From assembly GCF_014282275.1 (NCBI RefSeq), contig NZ_VFIA01000016.1, forward strand, positions 1-64,000: a stretch of 64,000 nucleotides of DNA. Reading direction: 5' to 3'. Of the stretch, positions 42,787 through 51,238 are shown in pieces. The notes beneath the pieces are model-generated. The model searched no databases. It saw only the letters and a program-made list of their open reading frames with translations, and was not told where the DNA came from. Position 1 is the first letter of the stretch. The number at the start of each line of letters is the position of its first letter. The stretch is from Spirosoma utsteinense. GTDB taxonomy: Bacteria; Bacteroidota; Bacteroidia; Cytophagales; Spirosomataceae. The translations under genes and the position numbers were made by a program.

Positions 42787-43881
42787 ATGAGTAGTACATA
42801 CGGGACAGTATTCAAGATTTCTACATTTGGTGAATCGCACGGGCCGGGTATTGGTGTTATCATCGATGGATGCCCGGCGGGTCTGGCGTTCGACACTGAT
42901 TTTATTCAGCAGGAGTTGACCCGGCGCAAACCCGGTCAGTCACGTATTACCACCCAACGGCGCGAAGCCGACGAGTTCGAAGTACTGTCGGGCGTGTTCG
43001 AAGGGCAGACGCAGGGTACGCCCATCGCACTGCTTATCCGCAACACCGATCAGCGCAGCAAAGATTACGGTCATATTGCCCAGCAGTTCCGGCCTTCGCA
43101 CGCCGATTATACCTATCAGGTTAAATATGGCTCCCGCGACTACCGGGGTGGCGGACGTTCGTCGGCTCGCGAAACGGCGGCCCGCGTGGCCGCTGGTGCC
43201 GTAGCCAAGCTCTTGCTACGCCAGCAGGGTGTTCAGATCCAGGCTTACGTGTCGCAGGTGGGAACGCTGAAACTAGGAAAAGCATACACGGAGATGAACC
43301 TCGCCCTGGCCGAAGAGAATGCCGTTCGCTGCCCCGATCCCGAAACTGCAGAGCGGATGTTTCAGTACATCGACGACGTTCGTAAGCAGGGTGACTCCGT
43401 CGGCGGTGTCGTCGATTGTGTGGCTACAGGCGTTCCGGTTGGCTGGGGCGAACCCGTTTTCGATAAACTACACGCCGAGCTGGGTAAAGCCATGCTTAGC
43501 ATCAATGCCGTAAAAGGGTTTGAATATGGCAGCGGATTCGCCGGGGTGGAGCAACTGGGTTCAACACACAACGACGAGTTCTATATCGAAGCGGGAGCCG
43601 GGTCGGAGCCGGGCCGGGTTCGCACCAAGACCAACCAGTCGGGTGGTATTCAGGGGGGCATCAGCAACGGCGAAGACATCTATTTCCGGACAGCTTTCAA
43701 GCCGGTAGCTACCATCATGCAGGATCAGGACAGCGTGGACGTAAACGGTGATCCGGTTACGGTTTCGGGTAAAGGCCGGCATGATCCCTGCGTAGTTCCC
43801 CGCGCCGTACCTATCGTGGAAGCTATGGCAGCACTGGTCCTGGCCGACATGTATTTGCGAAATAAGCTGGCGCGTGTGTAG
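42787..43881 (+). CDS. aroC: Chorismate synthase
   Basis: Catalyses the last step of the shikimate pathway, making chorismate from EPSP with reduced FMN. Visible signatures are [10 protein letters not shown] near the N-terminus, the long block [21 protein letters not shown] around residue 120, and a C-terminal [17 protein letters not shown]. The length of 364 residues is standard. It lies 73 bases after the BatD-like gene. Confidence 0.97.
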   Translation: MSSTYGTVFKISTFGESHGPGIGVIIDGCPAGLAFDTDFIQQELTRRKPGQSRITTQRREADEFEVLSGVFEGQTQGTPIALLIRNTDQRSKDYGHIAQQFRPSHADYTYQVKYGSRDYRGGGRSSARETAARVAAGAVAKLLLRQQGVQIQAYVSQVGTLKLGKAYTEMNLALAEENAVRCPDPETAERMFQYIDDVRKQGDSVGGVVDCVATGVPVGWGEPVFDKLHAELGKAMLSINAVKGFEYGSGFAGVEQLGSTHNDEFYIEAGAGSEPGRVRTKTNQSGGIQGGISNGEDIYFRTAFKPVATIMQDQDSVDVNGDPVTVSGKGRHDPCVVPRAVPIVEAMAALVLADMYLRNKLARV

Positions 43882-43995
43882 TGGTTGGACGATCCCGTTT
43901 GTGCCGGCTGAAGTAATCTTGTCTGTGGCTAACACGAACGACTTCTCTGGTCGAAATCAGGAGAGTAACGTGAATTCGAGATTAAGCTGCCTTTT

Positions 43996-44123
43996 TTTGG
44001 CCCGTTAGGGCCTTTACAGCGCAGCGTCGGTAGGATAATTTGGTTTCAGCAGCGTCCATGTACCGTCAGGTATATAAGGCTTTTGTCTACCGACGCTGCG
44101 CTGTGAAGGCCCTACGGGCCAAA
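43996..44123. repeat. Large palindromic intergenic element
   Basis: The left arm (43996-44035) and right arm (44086-44123) are nearly perfect inverted copies of about 38 bases, sharing the core ACAGCGCAGCGTCGGTA and GGCCCG. They differ by single-base changes and one or two 1-base insertions. A 50-base centre contains its own short inverted repeat (TACCGTCAGGTA). It lies between aroC and a small - strand gene. No reading frame is inside. It resembles REP/MITE-like repeats. Confidence 0.75.
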
Positions 44124-44230
44124 TCTAACTATCTGACTCGGAGTCGCAGCACGATGTGCCTCAAAAGTGCAGGATTTACCCCACGCTTAACGAATGACTA
44201 ATGCTGATTTCGACGGTCGAAAAAAACGGA

Positions 44231-44434
44231 CTATTTCTTCCGGAAAACAGCCTGCATGATCGCAAAGCCCAGAAAGCCGAAGCCGACAGCCTGCGCCGAA
44301 ATACCACTCGTGAGCAGGGTGCCTGTTGCTTCCCACTGGTGGCGCTTCCCATAAGCGCCCAAACCAGTCAGGGTAAGGCCCGATAGCCAGAAGAAAGCCG
44401 CCAGTAGTATAAATTTGTTTTTGATAGTAACCAT
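44231..44434 (-). CDS. Small two-helix membrane protein
   Basis: A 67-residue product with two hydrophobic helices (ILLAAFFWLSGLTLTGLGAY and AQAVGFGFLGFAIMQAVF) joined by a polar loop, and a basic tail (FRKK). The ATG at 44434 is 39 bases from the divergent apbE start. No family is recognised. An overlapping frame on the same strand (44187-44468) looks less protein-like. Confidence 0.65.
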   Translation of the reverse strand: MVTIKNKFILLAAFFWLSGLTLTGLGAYGKRHQWEATGTLLTSGISAQAVGFGFLGFAIMQAVFRKK

Positions 44435-44473
44435 TGTTCCGTCGATTCGGTAAGACTGTCTCGCTCAACGACC

Positions 44474-45460
44474 TTGAACGTCCGTATCTCTTTAGGTTTC
44501 CTGACTCGTCCGCTGCTGATCCTGCTCCTAATGCCGGGGCTGGTGATTGCGCAACCCGAAATGGCGCGGTTTTCGTTCCGGCGGGGCCTAATGGGTACCC
44601 AGTTTACCCTGACGTTTTTTGCGCCGGATAGTCTGACCGCCCGGCGGGTCAACGAGGCTGTTAACGCCCGGATGGATTCGCTGAACCAGGTCATGAGCGA
44701 TTACATGGACGGGTCAGAAATCAACCGCCTGTCGGAAAGCAGCGGACAAAACCGATGGGTACGCGTTTCGCCCGATCTATTCAACGTATTAGAAAAAGCC
44801 AAAACCATTGCCCGGCAGTCGAACGGGCGATTTGACCCAACTATCGGCCCGCTCTCGCTCCTCTGGCGACGGGCCGTTCGGCGGGGCGAATTCCCAGCAG
44901 CATCGGCCCGGCGGCAGGCACACCGGGCGGTGGGGTATCGATTTATGGGGCTCGATAGCGCAACCCGGTCGGTTAAGTTGCTACGGCCCGGTATGAGGCT
45001 GGACGTTGGAGGAATCGGGCAGGGGTTCGCCACCGACGAAGCGGCCCTGCTGCTGCGGAAGCTGGGTATCAACGCCTTTGTGATGGATATTGGGGGCGAT
45101 GTGCTGGCGGGTGAAGGCAGCTGGACCGTTGCGCTGGACTCCACCGTAATCACGTTACGCAACGCGGCCATCACGACCTCGGGCGATGTATACCGGTACC
45201 TCGACTACCGCGGCCGACGCTATTCGCACATTATGAATCCGCGGTCGGGTTTAGGGTTACGGCATTTCGTGCGGGTTACCGTGCAGGCCCCCGATGGCTA
45301 CCGCGCCGATGCGCTCACCAAAGTATTCAGTGTGGCCCGCAGTAGGGCGTTTGGATGGCATAAAAGCCGTCGGTTACTACGTCGTTTTCCCGGAGTGACG
45401 GTACTGATCGTAGAAAACAAACGGGGCCGACTCCGCAAATGGCAGTCGGCCCCGTTTTGA
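44474..45460 (+). CDS. apbE: FAD:protein FMN transferase (ApbE)
   Basis: Attaches FMN covalently to threonine residues of target proteins in the periplasm, using FAD. A signal peptide (MNVRISLGFLTRPLLILLLMPGLVIAQ) leads a 328-residue product. Family blocks are MGTQFTLTF, FDPTIGPL, LDVGGIGQGFATD and the metal/FAD segment DIGGDVLAGEG, followed by HIMNPRSG. The start is a TTG at 44474; later ATGs would destroy the signal peptide. No Nqr/Rnf target genes are in the window. The last 14 codons also encode half of a terminator hairpin. Confidence 0.9.
   Translation: MNVRISLGFLTRPLLILLLMPGLVIAQPEMARFSFRRGLMGTQFTLTFFAPDSLTARRVNEAVNARMDSLNQVMSDYMDGSEINRLSESSGQNRWVRVSPDLFNVLEKAKTIARQSNGRFDPTIGPLSLLWRRAVRRGEFPAASARRQAHRAVGYRFMGLDSATRSVKLLRPGMRLDVGGIGQGFATDEAALLLRKLGINAFVMDIGGDVLAGEGSWTVALDSTVITLRNAAITTSGDVYRYLDYRGRRYSHIMNPRSGLGLRHFVRVTVQAPDGYRADALTKVFSVARSRAFGWHKSRRLLRRFPGVTVLIVENKRGRLRKWQSAPF
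45419..45458. terminator. Bidirectional terminator inside the apbE 3' end
   Basis: AAACGGGGCCGACT (45419-45432) pairs with AGTCGGCCCCGTTT (45444-45457), perfect over 14 bases with an 11-base loop, with a T-run after it on +. The whole hairpin lies within coding sequence and ends at the apbE stop codon (45458-45460). It also serves the - strand oxidoreductase gene ending at 45509. Confidence 0.8.
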
Positions 45461-45508
45461 TAGACAGCCAAAAGATGGGTACGGAAGGCGTATCCTTTGG
45501 CGTGTAGG

Positions 45509-46870
45509 TTATACCGTTATCGTTTTGCCCGGTACTGCAATGGAGTAGAGGCCATTCGCGTCGGGTAAGCTCTTTGGCATGGCATCCCAGGCGAGTTTGT
45601 CGGGGAAGAGATCGATCTGCGAATTCAGGGCTTCGTCCCACTTCACCACTTTGCCGGAGTACGTAGCCATCCGGCCCATGATAGCGGTCATCGTGCTCTT
45701 GGCTACCCGTTCGGCATCGGCAAATTTGTATTCGCCTTTAGCAATGGCATCGAACAGTTCGTCGTGTTCGATCTGGTAGGGGTTACCATCTGCTTTTGCG
45801 TTGTGGGTATACAGTGCCTGGCCATTATAGCCCATCAAGGCACTGCTTTTCTTCTCCATACCTTCAATCTTGCCTTTGGTACCCAAAAACATTTCGTCTA
45901 CCCGGCTGTAGGTTCCTTCGTAGTGACGACACTGGCTGTTGATAGTTGTTCCATCGGCATAGACGAAATCGACGATGTGGTGGTCGAAAATTTCACCATA
46001 ATCTTTACCCGATCGAACCTGTCGGCCGCCCGTTCCCTGGCACGAAACCGGATAGCTGTCTTTTACCCAGTTGGCTACGTCGATATTGTGAACGTGCTGC
46101 TCATTGATATGGTCGCCACAAAGCCAGTTGAAATAATACCAGTTGCGCATCTGGTAATCCATTTCGGTCTGGTTGGGTTTGCGGGGTTTCTGCCAAACGC
46201 CCCCGCTGACCCAGTACACCGAACCACCCACAATGTCGCCAATAGCACCATCATGGATGCGCTTGATCATATCGCGGTAGCTAGGCTGGTAGCGACGCTG
46301 TAAACCGACGACTACATTTAGTTTTTTACGTTTAGCTTCTTCTGCAGCCGCCAGCACCCGCCGAATACCCGGCGCATCGGTGGCGACTGGTTTTTCCATA
46401 AATACCTGCTTACCCTGCTTCACGGCCTCTTCAAAATGACTCGGACGGAAACCGGGAGGAGTTGCCAGAATAACGACGTCGGCCAGGGCCATAGCCTGCT
46501 TGTACGCATCGAAGCCCACAAATTTGTGGTCTTCCGGGATGTCTACTTTTGGCGAACCATCGGCCGCTTTGGCACCGCGCTCGGTCAAGGCTTTGTAGGC
46601 ATCATCCAGGCGATCGCGATACGCATCGGCCAGCGCTACGATCTTAACGTTTTGCTTCGTGCTGAGCGCTTGTTGAGCCGCTCCGGTGCCACGTCCGCCA
46701 CAGCCAATCAAGGCTACTTTTATCGTATCATTTACCGAAAAATGATAACCAGCGGCTTTGGACCCAAACGGCATGGCAACACCAGGCAGGCTGCTCAGCA
46801 AGGCACCACCGGTTAGAAGACCCGACGCTTTCAAAAAGTCCCGCCGGTCCTGATTTGATTCGCTTTTCAT
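45509..46870 (-). CDS. Gfo/Idh/MocA-family oxidoreductase with Tat signal
   Basis: NAD(P)-dependent oxidoreductase, probably acting on a sugar or sugar-like compound outside the cytoplasm. Starting at the ATG at 46870 (MKSESNQDRRDFLKASG) gives a Tat-type twin-arginine leader (Arg9-Arg10). The Rossmann motif VALIGCGGRG follows at about residue 50, with the catalytic-region MEKPVATD (Lys in EKP) and a C-terminal substrate domain with WYYFNWLCGDHINEQHVHNID. The length of 453 residues is typical. The substrate cannot be read. Confidence 0.92.
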   Translation of the reverse strand: MKSESNQDRRDFLKASGLLTGGALLSSLPGVAMPFGSKAAGYHFSVNDTIKVALIGCGGRGTGAAQQALSTKQNVKIVALADAYRDRLDDAYKALTERGAKAADGSPKVDIPEDHKFVGFDAYKQAMALADVVILATPPGFRPSHFEEAVKQGKQVFMEKPVATDAPGIRRVLAAAEEAKRKKLNVVVGLQRRYQPSYRDMIKRIHDGAIGDIVGGSVYWVSGGVWQKPRKPNQTEMDYQMRNWYYFNWLCGDHINEQHVHNIDVANWVKDSYPVSCQGTGGRQVRSGKDYGEIFDHHIVDFVYADGTTINSQCRHYEGTYSRVDEMFLGTKGKIEGMEKKSSALMGYNGQALYTHNAKADGNPYQIEHDELFDAIAKGEYKFADAERVAKSTMTAIMGRMATYSGKVVKWDEALNSQIDLFPDKLAWDAMPKSLPDANGLYSIAVPGKTITV

Positions 46871-47304
46871 ACCTGTAAATATAGTGGCTAAGAGATATTT
46901 ACCGAAGAAAGGCAGGGCTTTGGCCAATTTACTAGTTCAACCAAAATATTTGCCGGGTTTCCTGAGCATAACCCGTTGGCTTTGCCAACCAGCCACCAGG
47001 TGCTATTTCTGTCAGGTAGATAAAACCCGTCAGCGTGTTGATTTGCATAAAAAGGAAGTGCGTCCTTTCTAAAACGTTTATAGGGAGCGTTCTTATTTAC
47101 CTGAACAAAAACACTCGATCAAAACCTTACTATTTGTAACTAGAGGTGACATGTTTTTGTATTGATAGTCAACTGGTTATATTTTTACCTGTAAATAAAA
47201 TTTTTTAATATGAAGATTTTATTGCACTAAATTTATGCTTATCCGTATGTTTATCGCATAAATCATCTGGCTGTTGCAAACACGGGGATTAACGATAACC
47301 ACCT
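46871..47304. other. Non-coding divergent spacer before the TonB receptor
   Basis: A 434-base stretch between divergent genes, rich in A and T toward the receptor side. It contains the promoter candidate at 47156-47185. A short + frame (46884-47072) has no protein-like features. Nothing else is seen. Confidence 0.5.
47156..47185 (+). promoter_or_regulatory. Candidate promoter of the TonB-dependent receptor
   Basis: TTTG (47156-47159), an 18-base spacer and TATATTTT (47178-47185) come close to the Bacteroidota consensus TTTG-N19-TAnnTTTG (last base T instead of G). It would give a leader of about 110 bases before the ATG at 47305. Confidence 0.4.
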
Positions 47305-50300
47305 ATGAGAAAAATTACTACGCACTTCACAGTACTTGTCTGGCTTTTGTGTTTGATCAGCATCAGCACTATAGCGCAGACACGAGTTTCAGGTAAGGTA
47401 ACTGCCGACGCGGATAAAGAAACGCTCGCCGGAATCAGCGTCGCGGTCAAAGGAAAAGTTGTAGGAACTATTACCGACACGAAAGGCAATTTCTCGTTCA
47501 CTACCAACACGGAGCGGCCGTTCGTGATCGCCGTAACGGGCGTTGGTTTTCAGCCGCAGGAGTTCACGATCAGCAATGCCCGGAATGACCTGAATATTTC
47601 CCTCAAAGAACAGGTATTGATAGGGCAGGAAGTAGTCGTTTCGGCGTCGCGGGTAGAGGAGAGCGTCCTCAAATCGCCGGTGTCGGTGGAGCGTCTCGAC
47701 ATTCGCTCGTTTCAATCGACACCAGCTGCTACTTTTTATGATGCCCTGCAAAACATCAAAGGTGTAGATATGAGTACGCAGAGTCTGACCTTCAAGTCGG
47801 TCAACGTGCGCGGGTTTGGTTCTAATGGCAATACGCGGGTTGTCCAGCTGCTGGATGGTATGGATAACCAGGCACCGGGGCTAAACTTTTCGGTAGGTAA
47901 CCTCGCTGGCGTATCGGAACTGGACCTGGAAAGTGTTGAACTCTTACCTGGGGCGGCTTCGGCTCTCTACGGTCCTAATGCTATTAACGGTTTGCTGTTA
48001 ATGACCTCGAAAAGCCCGTTCCTGTATCAGGGATTAAGTGCTTACACAAAAGTAGGGGTCATGAATGCGAGCAATCGGTCAACGGCGACGACGCCTTTCT
48101 ATGATGCCGCTTTTCGGTATGCCAAAGCTTTTAACAACAAGTTTGCCGTCAAGGTTGGTGTTTCATACCTGAAAGCAAATGACTGGCAGGCAACGGACTA
48201 CCGCGACCAGAGTTTTTCGAATAGGAGTACGCTCGAAACAGGTAGTCGTGCCAACAATCCCGGTTACGACGGTATAAACATTTACGGCGACGCCAGTGCT
48301 AATCTCTACTCCAGTCTCTTCGCTAACGGGCAACCGGGGACAGGCGCGAATGGGTCGTCGGCCATTTTGGGTGCCATTGCCACTACTCAGATTCCGCAGG
48401 CGGGTAACAGAACATTGCCTCAATTGACAGGCCTGACACCCCAGCAGATTTTCAATAACATTATACCCAATCTGAATATTTCGCGGACGGGGTATCAGGA
48501 GAACGATCTGGTCAATTACAATGCAACCAACTTAAAACTAAATGGTGCCATACACTATCGTTTAACGGAGAATGTAGAAGCCATTGCACAGGCCAACTGG
48601 GGTACCGGAACGACAGTGTACACAGGTGCTGACCGTTATTACATCAAAGGATTTCAACTGGGGCAGTACAAGCTCGAACTGCGTGGATCTAACTTTTTCG
48701 TGCGGGCGTATACCACACAGGAACGATCAGGTAATTCATATGCTACCGCAACCCTGGGTCAGGGTATCAACGAAGCCTGGAGTGGCAGTGTCGCCAAATG
48801 GTTTCCCACTTATTTTGGCACCTACGCACAGAATGCGCTCACAGGATATGCAGGTGCTTACTTAACCGCTCTTGGTGCTGGTCAGGCTCCTGCCGCGGCA
48901 TTGGCGGGTGCCCAGGCGTATGCAAACAGTCAGCAGCAGACATTGTTAGACCAGGCCCGCGGAGTAGCTGACCAGGGTCGGCTGTTGCCCGGAACCCCCG
49001 GTTTCCAGCAGGCACTTGAAACGGTAACCGGGAAACCCATACCAGGTGATGCAACGGGCGTAGGAGCGCGGTTTCTGGATAAAACCAACCTGTACCATGC
49101 GGAATTCATGTATAACTTCAGCAAGCAGATTGACCCGAAGACGGTTGAGCTGATCGTTGGTAGCAACTTCCGGCGGTATGCATTGAATTCAGAAGGCACG
49201 CTGTTCGCCCGCAATGAGGCTGGTGAAGAGTTTTCGATCGATGAGTATGGTGCATACGCACAGGCATCGAAAACACTGGCCAATGTGCTGAAACTGACGG
49301 GTTCGGTGCGCTACGACAAAAACCAGAACTTTAAGGCACAAATAAGCCCTCGTTTTTCGGCGGTGCTGACTGTGGCAAAACAACATAATCTACGTGCTTC
49401 ATTCCAGCGGGGTTTCCGTATTCCTACTACGCAGGATCAGTACATTGATCTTAACACGCCGACCGCACGTCTGATCGGGGGGCTGCCATTTCTTAAGGAG
49501 CGATATAATTTTAGTGGTAGCCCTGTATATACACTTCAGTCTGTACAGGCGTTTGGAGCTGCTTTACAGCAGGGGGGGGCAGCCGCTTTGCCGCAGGCAC
49601 TTACTCAGTTAAAACCAGCTGTCAATGCCGGCTATGATCCTGAGCGGGTAGAAACGTATGAGGTAGGTTACAAAGGATTGCTGGGTAATAAGCTATTTAT
49701 TGATGCCTACTACTACTACAACCGGTTCCTGAACTTCCTGGGTAGTCAGGTAGTCGTTCAAGGTAAAAATCCTGTTTCTCTTACTAATCCTGTCACAGCC
49801 TTACAGTTGATAAATGGCTCTGCCCGCAACGTGTATTCATACCCCGTCAATTCACCAACCCAGTTGAAAAACGCAGGTTGGGCTATCGGTGCCGATTACA
49901 TGCTTCCCGGGAACTACATGATTGGGGCAAACGTATCGTCTAATTTTCTAATGGATCAGGATAAGATCCCGGCGGGCTTCGTTACCTTTTTCAACACGCC
50001 TAAGTATCGCTATAACCTGTCGTTCGGTAACCGCAATGTGGCCCGTACCGGATTTGGTTTCAATGTCGTTTATCGGGCGCAGGATGCCTTCCTGTGGGAA
50101 GCAAGTTTTGCTAACACAGAAGCTACGGCTCGTAAACAAACCATCATCCCGGCTTATAGCACACTCGATGCCCAGATCAGCAAGAAGATTTCAGGGATCA
50201 AGTCTATTCTAAAAGTGGGCGGAACCAACCTGACTGGAAAACTATACAAACAGTCGTGGGGTAACCCGAGCGTTGGGTCCATGTACTACGTTAGTTTGAC

Positions 50301-50322
50301 GTTCGATGAACTACTGAACTAA
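47305..50322 (+). CDS. TonB-dependent outer-membrane receptor with CarboxypepD_reg-like domain
   Basis: Active outer-membrane transporter. A signal peptide (ending near STIAQ) precedes an N-terminal carboxypeptidase-regulatory-like domain (about 27-105: VSGKVTADADKETLAGISVAVKG). The plug domain (about 110-235) has GVDMSTQSLTFKSVNVRGFGSN and LLPGAASALYGPNAINGLL. The rest is the beta-barrel, ending in YYVSLTFDELLN. Total 1005 residues. Two Ala/Gln-rich stretches (about 512-585 and 748-778) form unusual loops. No SusD partner follows. The substrate is unknown; energy would come from the ExbB/ExbD/TonB system. Confidence 0.93.
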   Translation: MRKITTHFTVLVWLLCLISISTIAQTRVSGKVTADADKETLAGISVAVKGKVVGTITDTKGNFSFTTNTERPFVIAVTGVGFQPQEFTISNARNDLNISLKEQVLIGQEVVVSASRVEESVLKSPVSVERLDIRSFQSTPAATFYDALQNIKGVDMSTQSLTFKSVNVRGFGSNGNTRVVQLLDGMDNQAPGLNFSVGNLAGVSELDLESVELLPGAASALYGPNAINGLLLMTSKSPFLYQGLSAYTKVGVMNASNRSTATTPFYDAAFRYAKAFNNKFAVKVGVSYLKANDWQATDYRDQSFSNRSTLETGSRANNPGYDGINIYGDASANLYSSLFANGQPGTGANGSSAILGAIATTQIPQAGNRTLPQLTGLTPQQIFNNIIPNLNISRTGYQENDLVNYNATNLKLNGAIHYRLTENVEAIAQANWGTGTTVYTGADRYYIKGFQLGQYKLELRGSNFFVRAYTTQERSGNSYATATLGQGINEAWSGSVAKWFPTYFGTYAQNALTGYAGAYLTALGAGQAPAAALAGAQAYANSQQQTLLDQARGVADQGRLLPGTPGFQQALETVTGKPIPGDATGVGARFLDKTNLYHAEFMYNFSKQIDPKTVELIVGSNFRRYALNSEGTLFARNEAGEEFSIDEYGAYAQASKTLANVLKLTGSVRYDKNQNFKAQISPRFSAVLTVAKQHNLRASFQRGFRIPTTQDQYIDLNTPTARLIGGLPFLKERYNFSGSPVYTLQSVQAFGAALQQGGAAALPQALTQLKPAVNAGYDPERVETYEVGYKGLLGNKLFIDAYYYYNRFLNFLGSQVVVQGKNPVSLTNPVTALQLINGSARNVYSYPVNSPTQLKNAGWAIGADYMLPGNYMIGANVSSNFLMDQDKIPAGFVTFFNTPKYRYNLSFGNRNVARTGFGFNVVYRAQDAFLWEASFANTEATARKQTIIPAYSTLDAQISKKISGIKSILKVGGTNLTGKLYKQSWGNPSVGSMYYVSLTFDELLN

Positions 50323-50335
50323 CCAGTGCCTCCGC

Positions 50336-50380
50336 AAAAAAGAGCGCCTTTCCTGAATAACGGGAAAGGCGCTCTTTTTT
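50336..50380. terminator. Strong bidirectional terminator
   Basis: An 18-base perfect stem (50336-50353 with 50363-50380) contains GAGCGCCTTTCC/GGAAAGGCGCTC, with a 9-base loop, A-run before and T-run after. It separates the convergent receptor gene (+) and low-complexity secreted protein gene (-). Confidence 0.9.
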
Positions 50381-50410
50381 TGTGCTGATTGTAACGGCCT
50401 GTTTGTTGGC

Positions 50411-51025
50411 TTACTGGTTTTTCGTCCCCGTTTGCGGATAGCTGTTTCCACCCGCTTTCTTACCGGCTGCATTGCCCGATGGCGTACCGGCTTTACCGGC
50501 ACCGGTTGGCTGTGGTCCATTGGTCGATACGTTGGCATCGCTGGTCTTCGCTTCTTTCTGTACCGCAGCAGTCGACGTAGGCCGCTTGGAGCCGCCCGTT
50601 GCGCCGGATGTCGATTTGGTATCGACTTTAGCGCCGTAAGTCGGGGTTCCACCGCTGGTCAGGCCACCGTCAGACGCCGTACCGTTCTTGGTGCTTTTTG
50701 GACCATTCGACGACCGGGCGGCTTTTACGCCCGTACCGGGTGCGCCACCCGCCGAGGGTCGGCTGGCCGATCCCTGTGAAGTACTGCCCTGGGTATTGGT
50801 TGGCGACGTAGGTGAAAGGTTACTGTTGCCATTACGGGTTACGCCGGAAGCCATTTTGCCGCTTCCTTTACGCTTCATGCCTTCTGTCGAACTAGTGTTG
50901 GCGTTGGCCGATGTTCCCGACTGCGCCGTAGCGCCACCCGACGTCTGTTGTGATGGCGTTTGCGCCATCGATTCGGTTAGCAAGCCTGTTAGAAGAGCGG
51001 CAGCAAAAAGGATTATCTTTTTCAT
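50411..51025 (-). CDS. Low-complexity Ser/Gly/Thr/Ala-rich secreted protein
   Basis: Starts at the ATG at 51025 (MKKIILFAAALLTGLLTESMAQ), a clear signal peptide. The mature 180 residues are dominated by Ser, Gly, Thr, Ala, Asn and Lys with short motifs such as GTSANANTSS, GGAPGTG and GNAAGKKAGG, and no hydrophobic core. It should be an unfolded, basic, extracytoplasmic protein. No family is recognised. The reverse frames are also open because of the composition, but the signal peptide and terminator support this strand. Confidence 0.65.
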   Translation of the reverse strand: MKKIILFAAALLTGLLTESMAQTPSQQTSGGATAQSGTSANANTSSTEGMKRKGSGKMASGVTRNGNSNLSPTSPTNTQGSTSQGSASRPSAGGAPGTGVKAARSSNGPKSTKNGTASDGGLTSGGTPTYGAKVDTKSTSGATGGSKRPTSTAAVQKEAKTSDANVSTNGPQPTGAGKAGTPSGNAAGKKAGGNSYPQTGTKNQ

Positions 51026-51238
51026 AACGGTTTTGTTGTAAGTACTGTCTATTAACTGATCGTTCATTTATCAACCTTTGTCTATCGGAATTGTTCTTTA
51101 CTAGGCCGTTGACTCACCTGGTTTGGAAACCGAGTAGTTGAAGACGGCTAATTCATCTAAAACGAACTTTTACGCTGCCTGCGGCCGTTGGCGGAATAGT
51201 GCTATCGATGCTGGTATGTCTTTATTTCTGTTACGCTA

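Noticed and set aside
44187..44468. A 93-codon - strand frame overlapping the small membrane protein gene
   Set aside because: It overlaps 44231-44434 in another frame and shows no coherent helices or motif, while the overlapped frame has two clean membrane segments.
46884..47072. A 62-codon + strand frame in the spacer before the TonB receptor
   Set aside because: No protein-like pattern, no promoter or start context, and it lies across the 5' end of the divergent oxidoreductase gene region.
50411..51041. + strand frames opposite the low-complexity secreted protein (for example 50432-50779)
   Set aside because: They mirror the Ser/Gly/Thr codons; the - strand frame has a clear signal peptide and is closed by the terminator at 50336-50380.
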